From Planococcus citri (Eukaryota; Arthropoda; Insecta; Hemiptera; Pseudococcidae), in contig NC_088680.1 of NCBI RefSeq assembly GCF_950023065.1, positions 63,897,350 through 63,961,349 of the forward strand: a stretch of 64,000 nucleotides of DNA, in the 5' to 3' direction. Made by a program: the position numbers and the translations under genes. Of this stretch, positions 23,753 through 34,326 are shown piece after piece. Numbering within the stretch: the stretch's first letter is position 1; each line of letters opens with the position of its first letter. The notes below the pieces were generated by a model. It was not told where the DNA came from and did no database searches. It worked only from the letters and a program-made list of their open reading frames with translations.

Positions 23753-26446
23753 GTGATTTATTAGTCAACAACGTTCAATGTTCAACTCACAACCATCAAA
23801 AATTGATCAACTCTTTTTTTACAAAGCGTTCCCTACATTGAAGACAACCTAAAATGTCAATGGTTGTCTCAAAAGTCAAAAAAATTGTAGTTTGTTGTTG
23901 GAAATTCTGGAGTAAATAATCTGTACTAAGTAATTGTAATTTTTTATTTTTATCCTGAACACATTAGGTCAGCTGGAAAAAATCTATGTTAGATCTCAAA
24001 ACACCTCAATCATTCATGTCAACATTCAAAAACTCTTGATGTTTTATTTTTTAATGGGTCGTATTTCTCCGTTAATATTCCACTAAATGAAGTTCCAAAA
24101 GCAAAGCATTTCTATGTAGGCGCATTTGAAGCTCCAACTGATGGAACAGCATTCAACGTTTGACTCTCAACCATCAAAAATTGATCAACTCATTGTTTTT
24201 TCACAAAACGTTTCCTACATTGAAGACAACCTAAAATGCCAATGGTTGTCTCAAAAGTCAACAAAATTGTAGTTTATTGTTGGAAATTCTGAAGTAAATA
24301 ATCTGTACCAATTGTAATTTTTACCCTGAATACAATGGGTCAGCTGGAAAAAATGTATGTTAGGTCTCGAAACACCTCATTCATGCCAACTTCGATGTTT
24401 TATTTTTGAATGGGTCGTATTTCAATGTTACGAACTGGAAGTGGCTATTTTTCCACCAAGAAAACAAAAAGTTCTCAACGAAGTCCAGATTTGGAAATGC
24501 AACATAAAGAACAAACAGGTGTAGAACCTGAGACTGAGCATAGTATAAATAAATGGTTGATTAGTCGACAACGTTCAACGTTCACCCCACAACAATCGAA
24601 CTATTTTTTATAGTCCAGTAGAATTAGCAGAAAAAACAGGGCCTATAGGGAAAGACTTCCGGGCAAGCTGAATTTTGGTATATAGGGGTATTTTGATGTG
24701 CTGAACACGAATCCGGCGCGTCCGGTCCTCTCCAGGCTGTGCGTTTTCCCCCATTGTGGATCCAAGCCCCCCAAAACACGTTTTTGTCTTATATCTTCGC
24801 AAATAAAGGACGTAGCGCGTAAATGAGGGCAAAATAGTAATCTACGCTGAATTTCCTATCAGGAAACATTTGATTTGTTGCGCCAACCCCCAGGGGGGTG
24901 AGCCTAATGTCACTCAAAAGGAACAACTTTTGAATTTGAGACATAATGAAATGAGCATGAAAAATGTGTCGCAATGTACCATAAACAGAGATGAAGTGCG
25001 TAGAAATCAATACTGACCCCCCTTTCAAATTCCCTTGCGGACTCGGAGACTTGCCCCCTCCCCTCCCCCTCCTCCTCATAAAAGTTACTCTATCACTACG
25101 AGTCAGAACTAAGCTCAATTGAATAAATGACAGCGAAATTGTGAAATTAAAATAAGTTATCACATTGCTGACCAAAAATGTTGGCGCCATTTTTACCAAT
25201 TCTCCCCTTTTGTGGATCACTGACCCCAAATATCGTTTTTGGCGTCTATCTCCTTTACTATCGCTTTAATCGAAAAAATACCTCAGTACAATTATTTCGT
25301 ATGTAAAATTTTTTTTCATATGAGCTATATAACATGTCCCCAACCCCCCGGGGGGTGTACCCTCGAAATTTTAAATTTGGGAATTCGAGCACAACCATAA
25401 CAGAAATGCGTAAAATGTTTTTGGATCCAGGTTATGGTCATTATCATCTGTTTTATGTACTTGTACAAGGTGTACATTGCTTTTTAAAACTGTTGCGGAT
25501 CATTTTCGAGTGAATAGGAGTATTTTGGGAAGAAAGGAGTGTTCAAACAGTGAGAATGAAACTGCGGAGATTTGGAGAACTTTCTGAAAGTTTGGTTGAA
25601 AAAAAGTACATAGTTAAAAATTTAGTGAAAAAATTGTGATACATATTTTCAAAAAAATATTCTATTAGATACCATATGGAAGGAAGTTTAATCATCTTTC
25701 TAGAGGTATCAATTATTTTCAAGATCCGCATCTTTGAGAAAATTATAATTTTACGCGCCGAAAATGCGAATAGAAAGCCATTTTATGTGCAATTTGATCT
25801 ACGTATAACTTGCCATAACTTTTATACTATCCTGAGAATCGTTTGGGGGGGGGGCAAACTGTCCCAAATTTTCTTTTGTTTATAAATGGGATCACATATG
25901 CGCATCTTGAAAATAACTATAGATACCACTGGAAAGGGGATACAAATTTTTTTCATATGGTACCAAAAACATTACGGGGTCCGCGAGATTGATTTCGAGA
26001 AAAAAAAATGGCTCAATTTATGTATCATATCTCCTGCAAAATAATCCATCAAATGAATATGCTATAAGCTTCTGATTTTTCAGGAAAAGATACTGCTATA
26101 CCGATGATGACGTCTATTACAGTAATATCAAGTTTTTTTTAAAATTGTCTTTTTTTAACAATAATTACCATTTTTATATCCAATAATTTCATTTTGATAG
26201 GTACTTGTGATTATGTGATATATTTATCTTGTGTTGTTTAAAAATTTAAAAAAATGCATTTACTCGTACATTTCGTAGCATAAATTCTACGTTTTTTGAA
26301 TAATTGCGACCAAAAATTCCCAAACTTAAAATTTTGAGGGTCCACCCCCCGGGGGTTGGGGACATGTTATATAGCTCATATGAAAGAAAATTTTACATAC
26401 GAAATAATTGTACTGATGACGCCAAAAACGGTATTTGGGGTCAGTG

Positions 26447-26946
26447 TGTGAGAATATTATTACTTTATGCCTGTTACCGTAATGGGTTAAATCACTACTT
26501 CAAAGGGGAGAACTAAGAAATACTCCGTAGAGGATAACTTACCTGGCTAGCTCAGCAGGACGGCGTTATAATAATAGACCACAAGATGTGGATAAAATAC
26601 ACGCACATGCTACACAAATGGTATATTTTATCACGGATTATGTCACAATAGACGATTAACACGGATTAAGAACAGATTAACACAATTAAAACAAGATTAT
26701 CAACATAATTAACACGATTCACAGATTACAACGTATGTTGGTCTATGAATATAAATATATCAGTGCATCCCAGCACTTCTTTAACACGGAAGACCGTTGA
26801 CGTGATCAGTGTACAACGAACTACACCGTTCCACACGCTCGTAGCTGCGTCTAGGGTGCAGCTCCGAGTAGGACAACGCAGTGTTACCATGAGGAGAAAT
26901 ACATAATAGTACTACATAGGCAGGTTAGGCATATGCGGATATAACA
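26447..26946 (-). repeat. 3' LTR (500 bp)
   Basis: It begins TGTGAGAATATT and ends ATATAACA on the plus strand, giving the standard TGT...ACA termini. By eye I find no difference from the copy at 34459-34958. Confidence 0.93.
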
Positions 26947-26962
26947 TATGCCCCTCCGAGAT
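26947..26962 (-). promoter_or_regulatory. Polypurine tract
   Basis: Immediately upstream of the 3' LTR in the sense direction, the minus strand reads CTCGGAGGGGCATA. The GGAGGGG core, placed 4 bp from the LTR, fits a plus-strand priming site. A second G-rich tract (CGGGGGGCAGAAGG) lies near 27066-27080 and could be a central-type tract, which is speculation. Confidence 0.65.
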
Positions 26963-27660
26963 TAGCTTTGATGGAGCTTCTTCATCGGAGACAATTACGG
27001 ATACATTATATACCACATGTGAGCTAGGACCTGACTATGAGTAATATCATGGGTATATCCTTCTGCCCCCCGTAGTTTCTACGATGAGAAATTACGAGAG
27101 AGACAAAAGTGTGTTAAATTTAGAAGTGTGAGGTTAAGCGCTATTCATAACGCCGTATTGCACCAATTGGCCACCAGTAACTGGCACCCTAAGGCACCAA
27201 ATCACCGACGCACCAACCAATAACAATACCACGCCATGAACGCATACTAAACGACACGAAGACAGGATCAAAAGAGAGTTGAAGAAACTCCGGCAGGTAA
27301 CACCACGTTTTGATCACAAATGGATCGTAACGTTTTGATCACAAATGGATCGTAAAACAAGGGAGGGGTGTGGAAGGTGAGTTCCTTCCTTCGTTGAACA
27401 CAAATGGTTCGCGGAAGGGTGTGAGCTGTTTTCATCTCATACAATGATATGATGAAAACAGCTGATGTTGATAAAGGGAAAACCTCATCTAATTGTGCTA
27501 ATTTGTTGGAAAGGTTGCACAAATGGCATTGCACAAATGGCACTTTGCTACAATGAGCAGTAAGGGGACACAAAAGGTCACTGGAAGTCAAATGCAATCA
27601 CAAATGGCTGCATTTGAGTAGACATTACAACTTACAATCTAGTTCCAAATGATTTAAAAA
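26963..27660 (-). other. 3' non-coding region of the LTR element, rich in CATTTGT
   Basis: Six copies of CATTTGT (sense strand) lie between 27316 and 27606, two of them only 14 bp apart. A 109-codon open frame (27268-27597) spans them but has no recognisable motif and is probably non-coding. Toward the LTR the sense strand repeats TTGGTGC several times (27150-27220). Confidence 0.6.
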
Positions 27661-29000
27661 TAACTTAAACGTAGCTGTTAACCTTTCCAATTTTGAAAAA
27701 AAAAAAAAAATAAAGAATCAAAAAAAATGCAGAATATGACTGTTTTCAAGTTACACGTGATAATAATAAACGATTGTTACTTTTTGAGAAAAAAAAAAAA
27801 TAAATTCACATTACAAAAAAAATAATAAGATAAAATAAATAAAAAAGGCAGTATAAACGTATAACGAAACAAAAACAGCAATAACGGAGAAAAAACAACA
27901 GAAAAAGCGTATTGACTCATACAACATTATTTACAAAGGCATTAAGCCCAGGGAATTATAAAGAGTTTTTTCTGGGGAAATAAATAAAAATCTGGGGGGA
28001 AAGAAAACAAAACTTAAGGATAACATACTATATACAAACATGGAATTGGATACAAATTGCAAGGTGGGTCTCGCAGCAGTCGAATAAAAACAAAAAAAAA
28101 ATTACAAAAGAAGAAAAAAAAAGAGTTTTGACCTAGTTAAAGTATTGCATAAATATAAAATACATACACACGGATAAAAACAAAAAAAAAAAAAATACAT
28201 ACAAAAAGAAAAATGCAAAAATACATTTTATCAATGTTCCAAGAAGAAAGCTTAAAAATAATGACATAAATTGTAGACGCCAGACGTGAATGGAACCGAA
28301 CAAAACAACAGACAGCAGCAGCAGTACATTGTGTCGTTGGTATCATCATCTCTCGAACGAAAAAATTTTAAAAATAATACAAAAATATATAAAACAAAAT
28401 TGAAATGAATGAAATGGAGAAAAAGAAATCAGACAATGAGAAATAAATTTAAATTAAAAAAAAAAAAAAAATTGAAGAAATCTTGAGGGCAAAATGATAG
28501 CGAAATATTGTGTTGTAAAAATAAAAGAAAAAATAGAAAGAGAGTTTAAAAACAAACACAAAGACCAAAAAAAAAAAAAAATTTAAAAACGACAAATTTA
28601 GAGTATAACAAGTAATTATTAGGTACCATTGAATCTTTTTCATAATACATTTAACAATTTTACCAAAACAGTTCATTGAAATGAAAGAAAATCAAAAATA
28701 AAAAGAATTTTGAGAACAAATTTCGAAACGTACGTAAGAACTAAATGACTGAAGTTCGAACAGTTTTCTACTTTTCGCTCACCAAAAAAAAAAAAAGAAA
28801 ACTTAAAAATAAAACGTATAGTTAAGTGAATTGAACTACAAAAATAAACTTTTTTCATTAAAAAAAAAAAATTATTTTCTGTAACATTACTGAAAATAAT
28901 CCCTGAAGTTACGTACAAATGACGTCCGCAGGTTAAAAAATTCACTATTGTACAAATGACAGTGATTTGTTTACAAAGTTAAACAATTTTCAACTGATCT
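27660..29000 (-). other. T-rich (sense) low-complexity region of the LTR element
   Basis: About 1.3 kb is very A-rich on the plus strand, with at least seven A-runs of 10-15 bases (for example about 27696, 27790, 28186, 28460, 28570, 28784, 28860). In the element's RNA these would be U-tracts. Short open frames here are T-rich artefacts (FFFF runs). Two CATTTGT copies lie at 28915 and 28952. It could be a pile of polypyrimidine tracts or a degenerate remnant of lost coding sequence. Confidence 0.5.
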
Positions 29001-29006
29001 CTAGCA

Positions 29007-29794
29007 TCAGAAATCGTTGAATAATTGCCTGTTATTCTCAAGTTTCATAATAGAATCGAGAGATGAAATGATCGGATCGAGGACACCGATTGAATTAATG
29101 GGATTTTGCACAGATGGCAATTTGGGGGAGGGGAGGTAGTAGAAGATTCCAAAATTGGTCTCCTTCGCTCTGAACTCGATCCTAAAAAAAAAAAAAAATG
29201 AATAAAAGAGAAAAACTGTATCATTTTCTTTGTAGCCGGCTACCATAGTGTACAAGTAGCAAGCGAAACAAGAAAAAGATTCAGAGCTGAAGGGAGAGCC
29301 AAATTTGGAGATCAAACTACACCTCGGCAAGGAAAAATCGTGGAAAAAAAAATTTCCAATTAGGGAGTTGGGTTCAATCGCAGTTGGAAAATTCCTCACT
29401 GAGCCTCTAGCCAAAAGTACAAACAGCATGCGAGTACTTTAGCTAGAGCAAATACCGATCGTAATCTTGAGGGAGGGGGGTTGGCTCTTCTAGGATCGGT
29501 GAGCCAAGACATGGTTAAACAGTGCATAATAGCACGGATGTTGTTGAAAACACGATTGTAGAAGCCATAATAGGCTCCATACAAATACGTGATTTCGAAT
29601 AGATGGGACCAAACCTTGATGAATTTGCAAGTCCATCGAACGATAATGACTTCGTGGACAAACTCGCCATTCGGCGTACGCATTGGCTGGCGGTTAGGGT
29701 GCCACCAATAGCGACAGTTTTCGCTGGCCATAAATCGATATCGATTACGAAACCAACCTCGTAGCCAAATGTCCAACGGGGTATCGCGTTCCAT
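29007..29794 (-). CDS. LTR-element ORF3: small protein, probably two exons
   Basis: The first exon runs from ATG 29794 to 29400. It starts directly after the acceptor-like CCCTTTTCCAAG; a second acceptor, TTGCATTGTTCTAG, lies upstream at 29913. At 29400 the coding sequence meets GTGAGG. Splicing to 29181, after a 15-T tract and AG, keeps the frame and yields 189 residues. Without splicing the frame stops at once (CAG TGA), giving 132 residues. The product is rich in aromatic and basic residues: RNRYRFMASENCRYWWHPNR, then a hydrophobic stretch with HLFEITYLYGAYYGFYNRVF. The middle part aligns with ORF2. I do not recognise a family. Roles such as an envelope-like, RNA-binding or assembly factor are open. 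Confidence 0.55.
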
Positions 29795-30158
29795 CTTGGA
29801 AAAGGGAGGTCGAAAGGTAACAGAGAAAATGCGCACAAATGACGTGTATATTAAAGGGGAAAGGGGAGGTTCCAAAAAGGAGAAGCTTTGATTTCGCGAT
29901 GATCGAAGAGTCCTAGAACAATGCAAAAAAGAGAAAAAAGATTACTGTAGCATTTTCTAGTTATGCTTAACTACTATACTGTACGTAGTAAGCTGAAGTG
30001 ACTCTCGATTAAAAGCAAATCAAACTACCACAAAAAAAAAATATCAACAAAAAGAAGAATTTTTTGATTTTGGGAAGTTTTTAAAGTGGAGGGGGGAAGG
30101 GTGGAATCCAAATTTCGCCACAAATGGGCTACTTTTTGACGGAGGCAAGTTCGTGTAC

Positions 30159-30389
30159 CTATTTCGAGAAATAGGAATAGGTGATGATTTGGGCCATGAG
30201 ATTCATGTTTCGAAAGAATCCTCGGTAGTATGCGAGAAATTTGCGATAAATAAATATCACGTGAAACATGAAGTTGAAAATCTCAATCATCCCCCAAACC
30301 ATGTCAACAATTTCGTCACGATGGACAGTTTCGTTGACACTGATTTGGATGTATAGTCGATCTGGATTCCACTCTGGACTTCCTGACAT
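30159..30389 (-). CDS. LTR-element ORF2: 76-residue protein related to ORF3
   Basis: ATG 30389-30387 lies two bases inside an exon that begins after the acceptor GATTTTTGCCCACAG (ends 30392). The 76-codon frame contains EWNPDR, VHRDEIVDMVWGMIEIFNF and FIYRKFLAYYRGFFRNMNL. These line up with WWHPNR, VHEVIIVRWTCKF and YLYGAYYGFYNRVFNNIRA of ORF3, so the two arose by duplication. The hydrophobic, aromatic middle could be a membrane-associated helix. An upstream extension of the frame from TTG would cross the intron and is not used here. Confidence 0.55.
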   Translation of the reverse strand: MSGSPEWNPDRLYIQISVNETVHRDEIVDMVWGMIEIFNFMFHVIFIYRKFLAYYRGFFRNMNLMAQIITYSYFSK

Positions 30390-30619
30390 ATCTGTGGGCA
30401 AAAATCGAAACAGGGTAAGGGTTACAAAATATGTCTCGAGATGATAGAAAGGGGGCGAAAAAATTTGGAAAATTTTGAAAGTATACCATGATACTTTTTC
30501 TTGGGTGAATTTGGAGCGTACAAATGACGCATTAGACGAGTTTAGGGGGTATGCACGACGCCTTGAACGAGCTTGAAGCGTACAAATGACGCATTGAACG
30601 AGTTCAATTAATCGTAAAA

Positions 30620-33600
30620 TTACAACTCTGGTTCAGAGCCGTTCAAAATTGCGTCTTCGGCGTCGTCCGTTAACAACTGCTGAGGAGGGGAGGAGGAGTT
30701 GGTGAGGTCGATGTCATCGCTCGCGTGGAGTTGGACGACTCGCCACTCTTCTGAGGTGGAGGTCTCGGTGCGATTGAAGTTGAAAGCTATCGTACCTTCG
30801 GGATTCGTTACCGTTGCAGTTCCATCGGGGTTGAGGGTAACATTACCCTGAATCAACGTCTCGTTTAGGAATTCGCTAGGATCGATGACTCTGCGCGAGG
30901 GATGGTCTGCTTCGGTAGGCAGTTGTTTGGGTTCAAAAGGTTCGGGAGCAGAAGGGGAGGGAACCGACTGGGAAGAAGCTGACGGCGAAGGTACCGGTCC
31001 ACAAACGGGAGTTGGTTGCCTTTTCTGATTCTTCGGCGTATTCGGGCGAGAATCCGTCTGCGATTTTGAGCTTCGCGCTGAGCGAGAACGAGACGATGCT
31101 CGAGAGCCACGCAAAGGTTTGCGAGCTCGACTTCGCGTTTGGCGATCGGCGCGTTCCTGCTCATGATTGATGTCTTGCATCGCGTCGCTGATTTCTCGCT
31201 CGACGTTGACATCGGGTTGCGCTTTGGGCTGGTAACGCGGGCACTTAACGACGGGGCCGATGGATTGGTCATCGCCGCTGACGGCTTCGGTGGCGAATGT
31301 TGCATAGGCAACGGAAGCTGAAGCAGAGGCCGAAGATGACGAATCGTTAGCCGAGTCGCTTGTTTGAGAGGCAGCAACGCCTTTCTTCTTAGCAGACTTG
31401 GATTCGGCTTTCTTCTTGGCATTATCAGCCTTGAGAGCGGTCTGCTTAGCTTTCGTGTCGGCTTTCCGGGCAGCTTTCTTCTTCGCAGAAGCGGCTTTGG
31501 ACTGGGCGATGGCGTTAGCTTTTTCCGTCTTGAGACGAATTCTTTCATCATTGATGCGAATCATCTCTTGACGTTTAGCTTCCGCTTCCGCGGCTTCCTG
31601 CTGGATGGCGGCGAGACGAGCGGCTTCTGCTTGTTCGCGATCATACGCTTCCTTGCGTAGGCGCTCGTCTTCCGCTTGCTGGGCCGCGATGTCGGCTTCG
31701 CCTGCTGAGAGATTGGCAAAGGTTGGGGTGAGAGTGGACGACTGGGTCTGAAGCGGCATCTGCTCGTCGTGATGCTGCGGGGGAGGTTGTACGTGTTGAT
31801 TCGTCTGCGCGTAGTACAATGACGATGACGCAGGCGGAATCGGTTGAAAGCCAGTCGGAAGGTTCGACGGTGTCGCTACTCGGTATTGGCCAGTGATCGG
31901 GTTCTTGACTACCTGGGGAATACCGGCAGAAAACGCTCGCGGTTGACCGAACGTGTACACAAATGGTCTCACCGATCCGGGTGCCGTTTCCGGTGCCGGT
32001 TGCGTGCTAACGGTGACTGGAATCGGGCCTCGATATACCGGAGTGCGAGGCTGGAACGGCGGGATATTCTGGACAAAATAGGGGTTTGGGGGAACGATCG
32101 GTCGTGGAGCGATTATCGTAGACGGGAACGGCGTCGTTGCGGCAGCAGCGCCAGTTAACGGTGTCGTCGTCTGCGATGTCGAAACAGTACGTTGGCGGTT
32201 CAATGGCGTGAATTCGGGAGCTTGAACGTTCAAAGATGACGTAGACGTCGCCGGGGAGACAAAATTGTCTGTATTCGACGCAACGTTGTAAGATGAAGCG
32301 AGCGAATCCTGAGAACTTACGACTGCGTTAGCATCAACATCGTCGTCGTCGTCGTCATCGCCGCCGCTGGAAGTTTCAGAGTCAGAATCGACCTGGATAA
32401 CTTCTTGGCCGGTAGGTTGGGGAACGTACGGGGGTTCGTTGGCCACTTTACCGTCGGGAGTTCGCTTTTCCTTCTTCGTGATAGGGATCATCTCCTCGCG
32501 GATACGGTTGGCCATTCGCTGGTAGAGCGGGAGCGGGTAGTAAGCACCGAGCTCGTCTCTACTGGGCGTTTGATCGTGAAAATTGACTAAGAATCTAGAC
32601 GCGTTTTCGACAATGGGATAGCCTGTACCAATCCACCGCTGATTGGTCGTTTCGGTTATCGCTTTAACAAACGATTTTCGAGCGGTTCCAACGATTGGTG
32701 GGATAAAGTACGCCCGTTGGACGCCAGCTTTTTTCAAAAGCTCGAGTAGTAGTATCCACGAAGACTGAAATGATCCCTTGGGAGTTCGCAAGTGGATGTC
32801 AGAGGTACCGATCGTGTACATGACTTTGGCGGGGAGACGTTTGAATTCGTCGGATGCGAGAGTTATCACTAAATCTGCTACCGACGTTCCTCGTTGGTAT
32901 AAGAGGGGGTGAAGACGATCGACGAATGATTTGCCTTTGGATAGATATTCTGCCAACGATGCTATATGGCCGTCCCCGAGCAATAATATGTCGAAAGCAA
33001 ATAGCACCGCTGCGCAGGTTTTATCCGGGCGTACGAATCCGGTGGCCGTGAAGAAATGCGGGAAAGAGTTTAGCGGGTAGCACGGTAGAAGAGCTGACGA
33101 TGATACGCCGTATCGTTTCTCGTACTTATCGTGGTTGTCGCCAATTTCGACGCAGGCTTGCTCGGGAGGTGGATTTTCAGGCAGATTGTCGACCTGCATC
33201 TGGCCGTCGTCTTGCGGCGCGTTTGGCTGAGGGGGAGCGGGGTTCGGTACTTGGACCGCTGCCGCTGGTTGAGCAACCGAAGCGTTCGCCGCGTTGGCCG
33301 CTGGTGGATTGGCCGAAGCCTTCGCAGCGTTCACGTTGCGTTGATTGGCGGCTGGCTGTTGCTGGTTTCGATCAGGTAACGGCTGCTTGCCTTTCCACGG
33401 AATTTGGCGATGCAACGGAGATTTTCCAGGTTCGTCGACGTTGGCTTCATTTCGATTGCCGGAACTCTGACGCGGACGCTTCGGTTGCGAGGGCGGGGAG
33501 GGTTCCGGTCGCGGGGTACTCTGCGTACGAGGTACGCGTGACGGATTTACAGACATAAGCGAGGGAATCGACTTAGGCTGTTGTTTGGGCGTCGCGGGCA

Positions 33601-34324
33601 GCTGTTTCGGCGTCGCTGGCGGCTGTTTTGGCGGGTTTGCGGCCGTTTTTCCGCTGGCAGTATTCGCCTTGGAAAATGACGCTGAACCGCTGGGTTTCGG
33701 TGACGGTGCGGATTTTCCATCAACACAAACGGTTTTCGGAGTCTGCATCGTCTGCGAGCCATGCGACGTGGACGGGACGGACGTAACGGAACAGAACTCG
33801 TCGGTGCGTTTCTTAATCAGCAGATCATACCGCGATTTCGTTTGATGTAACTTTTCAGTTACGTCGTCGAGCTGTTTCTTAAGGGTTGCGTTATTTTTGT
33901 CTGCGTCGGCCAAATAATTGCGAGCGATAGTGAGGTCGGTACGAGTGTTGTTCAGAAGATCAGCACAAATGGCCAGACGATTTCTGAGCTCATCGTAGTC
34001 CTCGTGCATCGGTGGAATATCAACCCTACGTCGGTGTTCGGAGACTTGGATGACGGACATATTGATGAAAAGATTTGGGGTATCACAGCCATCGTGGACG
34101 CACTTGAAAAATTTCATGTCGTCTTCAGTGACTGCTGGGTTGTCGTCGAAGATTTTCTGCACGCATGATGAGTGGTACAAATGACAACACAACGTAATCA
34201 TCGGCGGGTCGACAGGGATCGAATACGGGTCGTTGGCATTAGCAGCCTCTTCCGATTTCATTGGGCTCGAACACGTGATCGAGAGGTGACAAGATTCACA
34301 AAGGTAGTCGAGTATTTCGGCCAT
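30620..34324 (-). CDS. LTR-element ORF1: 1234-residue RING/coiled-coil/SGNH-like protein
   Basis: I chose ATG 34324 because a 3' splice site (TTGGTTTTTACAG) ends 2 bp before it; the frame extends further only through that intron. Residues 9-80 form a RING-H2-like set: C9, C12, C46, H48, H51, C54, C75, C80. Residues about 105-170 are a predicted coiled coil (LRNRLAICADLL to LHQTKSRYDLLIKKR). A Pro/Gln/Ala-rich linker reaches about 400. Residues about 430-615 resemble an SGNH hydrolase fold: ILLLGDGHIA (block I, about 450), VMYTIGTSDIH (block III, about 505) and YYPLPLYQRMANRI (C-terminal helix, about 600). The catalytic Ser is Gly, and the Asn of GxND is Ser. An acidic D-run follows, then a long Ala/Lys/Glu coiled coil (about 870-990) and an Arg/Ser-rich tail. 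It occupies the gag position, but no CCHC knuckle is seen. It is much GC-richer than its surroundings and has no breaks. Confidence 0.8.
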   Translation of the reverse strand: MAEILDYLCESCHLSITCSSPMKSEEAANANDPYSIPVDPPMITLCCHLYHSSCVQKIFDDNPAVTEDDMKFFKCVHDGCDTPNLFINMSVIQVSEHRRRVDIPPMHEDYDELRNRLAICADLLNNTRTDLTIARNYLADADKNNATLKKQLDDVTEKLHQTKSRYDLLIKKRTDEFCSVTSVPSTSHGSQTMQTPKTVCVDGKSAPSPKPSGSASFSKANTASGKTAANPPKQPPATPKQLPATPKQQPKSIPSLMSVNPSRVPRTQSTPRPEPSPPSQPKRPRQSSGNRNEANVDEPGKSPLHRQIPWKGKQPLPDRNQQQPAANQRNVNAAKASANPPAANAANASVAQPAAAVQVPNPAPPQPNAPQDDGQMQVDNLPENPPPEQACVEIGDNHDKYEKRYGVSSSALLPCYPLNSFPHFFTATGFVRPDKTCAAVLFAFDILLLGDGHIASLAEYLSKGKSFVDRLHPLLYQRGTSVADLVITLASDEFKRLPAKVMYTIGTSDIHLRTPKGSFQSSWILLLELLKKAGVQRAYFIPPIVGTARKSFVKAITETTNQRWIGTGYPIVENASRFLVNFHDQTPSRDELGAYYPLPLYQRMANRIREEMIPITKKEKRTPDGKVANEPPYVPQPTGQEVIQVDSDSETSSGGDDDDDDDVDANAVVSSQDSLASSYNVASNTDNFVSPATSTSSLNVQAPEFTPLNRQRTVSTSQTTTPLTGAAAATTPFPSTIIAPRPIVPPNPYFVQNIPPFQPRTPVYRGPIPVTVSTQPAPETAPGSVRPFVYTFGQPRAFSAGIPQVVKNPITGQYRVATPSNLPTGFQPIPPASSSLYYAQTNQHVQPPPQHHDEQMPLQTQSSTLTPTFANLSAGEADIAAQQAEDERLRKEAYDREQAEAARLAAIQQEAAEAEAKRQEMIRINDERIRLKTEKANAIAQSKAASAKKKAARKADTKAKQTALKADNAKKKAESKSAKKKGVAASQTSDSANDSSSSASASASVAYATFATEAVSGDDQSIGPVVKCPRYQPKAQPDVNVEREISDAMQDINHEQERADRQTRSRARKPLRGSRASSRSRSARSSKSQTDSRPNTPKNQKRQPTPVCGPVPSPSASSQSVPSPSAPEPFEPKQLPTEADHPSRRVIDPSEFLNETLIQGNVTLNPDGTATVTNPEGTIAFNFNRTETSTSEEWRVVQLHASDDIDLTNSSSPPQQLLTDDAEDAILNGSEPEL

Positions 34325-34326
34325 CT

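Larger units (their letters stand above)
15200..24600. repeat. Large array of diverged tandem units, left half
   Basis: Blocks of about 0.6-1.1 kb recur in a shuffled but mostly fixed order. One block holds TGAAGTTTCTGTCAATTTAA, then GTTCAATCGTTATTTAATTT, then TTTTAATGACTTTCCTTATA with GTCAATAATTTTTATGC (for example about 15520, 17095, 18165, 18715, 21255, 22360, 22890). A second holds AAAACAAAAAGTTCTCAACA and TCCAGATTTGGAAATGCAAG (about 16675, 17530, 18635, 19180, 20840, 21735, 24465). A third is exon-like (see 17831-18168). The units have no intact gene; they read as a decayed tandemly duplicated gene or element. A 400-bp block at about 19875-20285 recurs at 36500-36880. Confidence 0.8.

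Noticed and set aside
15200..24600. Array as a second LTR or LINE family
   Set aside because: No RT, LTR termini or consistent target duplications were found. Blocks recur at variable spacing with exon-like pieces instead.
27268..27597. A 109-codon frame at the 3' side of the LTR element
   Set aside because: It is built across CATTTGT repeats and direct duplications and has no motif or splice support.
28137..28945. Phe-rich small proteins
   Set aside because: They are translations of T-tracts.
30865..31551. A 228-codon open frame on the minus strand overlapping ORF1
   Set aside because: It lies in another frame of the same strand as the GC-rich ORF1, is composed of Pro/Leu/Arg runs, and is explained as a shadow of ORF1's Ala/Lys-rich codons.
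33100..33558. A 152-codon plus-strand frame opposite ORF1
   Set aside because: It is antisense to the Pro/Gln/Ala-rich part of ORF1, with no motif and an Arg-rich composition expected of a shadow frame.
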